The position numbers and the translations under genes are program-made. Shown one piece after another: positions 5,167-5,745 of a DNA stretch of 5,745 nucleotides. This stretch comes from an uncultured Clostridium sp. (GTDB lineage Bacteria; Bacillota; Clostridia; Lachnospirales; Lachnospiraceae): NCBI GenBank assembly GCA_900549235.1, contig URNT01000072.1, positions 1-5,745 on the forward strand. The letters run 5' to 3'. The notes beneath the pieces were generated by a model that did not search any database, had not been told where the DNA came from, and was given only the letters and a program-made list of their open reading frames with translations. The first letter of the stretch is position 1. Every line of letters begins with the position of its first letter.

Positions 5167-5745
5167 ATGGGGAAGAAAATGATGCATATTGCGTTGGAGG
5201 AAGGAAGTGTGGGAAGGTATGTATTCCTTCCGGGAAGTCCTGAGAGGACGGAGAAGATCGCGGCATACTTTGACGATCCGAAGGAGATTGCCTACAATCG
5301 GGAGTACAGAACTTTTGTGGGAACGCTGGACGGGACACCGGTGGCAGTGACCAGTACCGGTATCGGAGGACCGTCAACGGCGATTGCGGTTGAAGAACTG
5401 CGTCAGTGCGGCGCTGATACCATGATGCGGGTTGGAACCTGCGCTTCTGTTTCTTCCAAGGTGTGCCTGGGAGATGTGGTGATCCCAAATGGCGCGGTTA
5501 AGATGGAGGGAGTCAGCAGTCATTATCTTCCGGTGGAATTTCCGGCTGTACCGGATTTTGAGATGGTAAAAGCCATTGAGCAGGCGGCCAGGAATCTGGA
5601 CTATCCCTATAATGTAGGAGTTACCATTACAAAAGCATCTTTTTACACTCAGACAGAGCCGGAGACAAAGCCGGCAGGACCAGAACTGATGTATAAATGG
5701 TCTGCCTACGAAAAAGGAGGCGCAGTCTCTACCAGTATGGAGTGC
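5167..5745 (+). CDS. Uridine phosphorylase-like nucleoside phosphorylase (3' truncated by window edge)
   Basis: 193 residues of a nucleoside phosphorylase (NP-I fold) that would cleave uridine or a related nucleoside with phosphate to ribose-1-phosphate and base in the cytoplasm. It aligns by eye with E. coli Udp: LPGSPERTEKIA (21-32; phosphate residues G23 and R27), R45, TGIGGPSTAIAVEEL (64-78), MRVGT (87-91; R88 and T91) and the ribose-binding SMEC (190-193) at the window edge. Two differences stand out: Ser24 replaces the Asp of GDPxR, and FYTQTEPE (159-166) lacks the Gln-x-Arg of the E. coli uracil pocket, so base specificity is uncertain. The start at 5167 is 10 bases after AGGAGG (5151-5156). 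An ATG at 5162 is out of frame and ends after six codons. About 60 C-terminal residues are missing. It is co-transcribed with the nucleoside hydrolase. Confidence 0.9.
   Translation, partial: MGKKMMHIALEEGSVGRYVFLPGSPERTEKIAAYFDDPKEIAYNREYRTFVGTLDGTPVAVTSTGIGGPSTAIAVEELRQCGADTMMRVGTCASVSSKVCLGDVVIPNGAVKMEGVSSHYLPVEFPAVPDFEMVKAIEQAARNLDYPYNVGVTITKASFYTQTEPETKPAGPELMYKWSAYEKGGAVSTSMEC

Noticed and set aside
5141..5488. A 115-codon minus-strand open frame
   Set aside because: It is antisense to the start of the phosphorylase gene, which has a strong AGGAGG and clear family motifs.

Overview
The window reads as a chromosomal segment of a low-to-mid G+C anaerobic Firmicute, most likely a Lachnospiraceae/Clostridium cluster XIVa relative. 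The reasons are a two-subunit glgC-glgD ADP-glucose pyrophosphorylase pair, a SpoVG very close to the Bacillus/Clostridium type, strong AGGAGG/AAAGGGG ribosome binding sites, and a remnant of a DUF3990 gene of a type familiar from that family. The taxon is an inference from protein resemblance. No rRNA, tRNA, CRISPR array or intact mobile element is visible.

Layout. Positions 1-693 hold the C-terminal 230 residues of GlgC (its start lies outside the window). GlgC overlaps glgD (690-1811) by an ATGA. After an 87-base G+C-rich leader that can fold comes spoVG (1899-2180), closed by a strong intrinsic terminator (2200-2244). A convergent minus-strand gene (2255-3661) encodes an uncharacterised FAD-dependent oxidoreductase of the COG2509 type with a four-cysteine cluster. 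A roughly 500-base A+T-rich stretch (3662-4160) has no intact gene but is densely structured. It holds a terminator-like hairpin in front of the oxidoreductase, a probable promoter for that gene, a frameshifted and truncated DUF3990 gene remnant on the minus strand, two exact 18-bp direct repeats spaced 20 bp apart, and a good sigma-A promoter reading rightwards. That promoter drives a nucleoside hydrolase (4161-5138) and a uridine-phosphorylase-like gene (5167 to the window edge, 3' truncated).

How the genes work together. GlgC and GlgD make ADP-glucose for glycogen; GlgD has lost the usual nucleotide-loop residues and is probably the modulatory partner. SpoVG is a small RNA/DNA-binding regulator. 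The nucleoside hydrolase and the phosphorylase form a compact nucleoside-salvage operon, one cleaving the N-glycosidic bond with water and the other with phosphate. The FAD protein stands alone and its substrate cannot be inferred from its neighbours.

No complete new system is present. The most interesting material is in 3662-4121: the decayed ADP-ribosyltransferase-like gene, the hairpin with T6 between the oxidoreductase promoter and its start codon, and the paired operator-like repeats.
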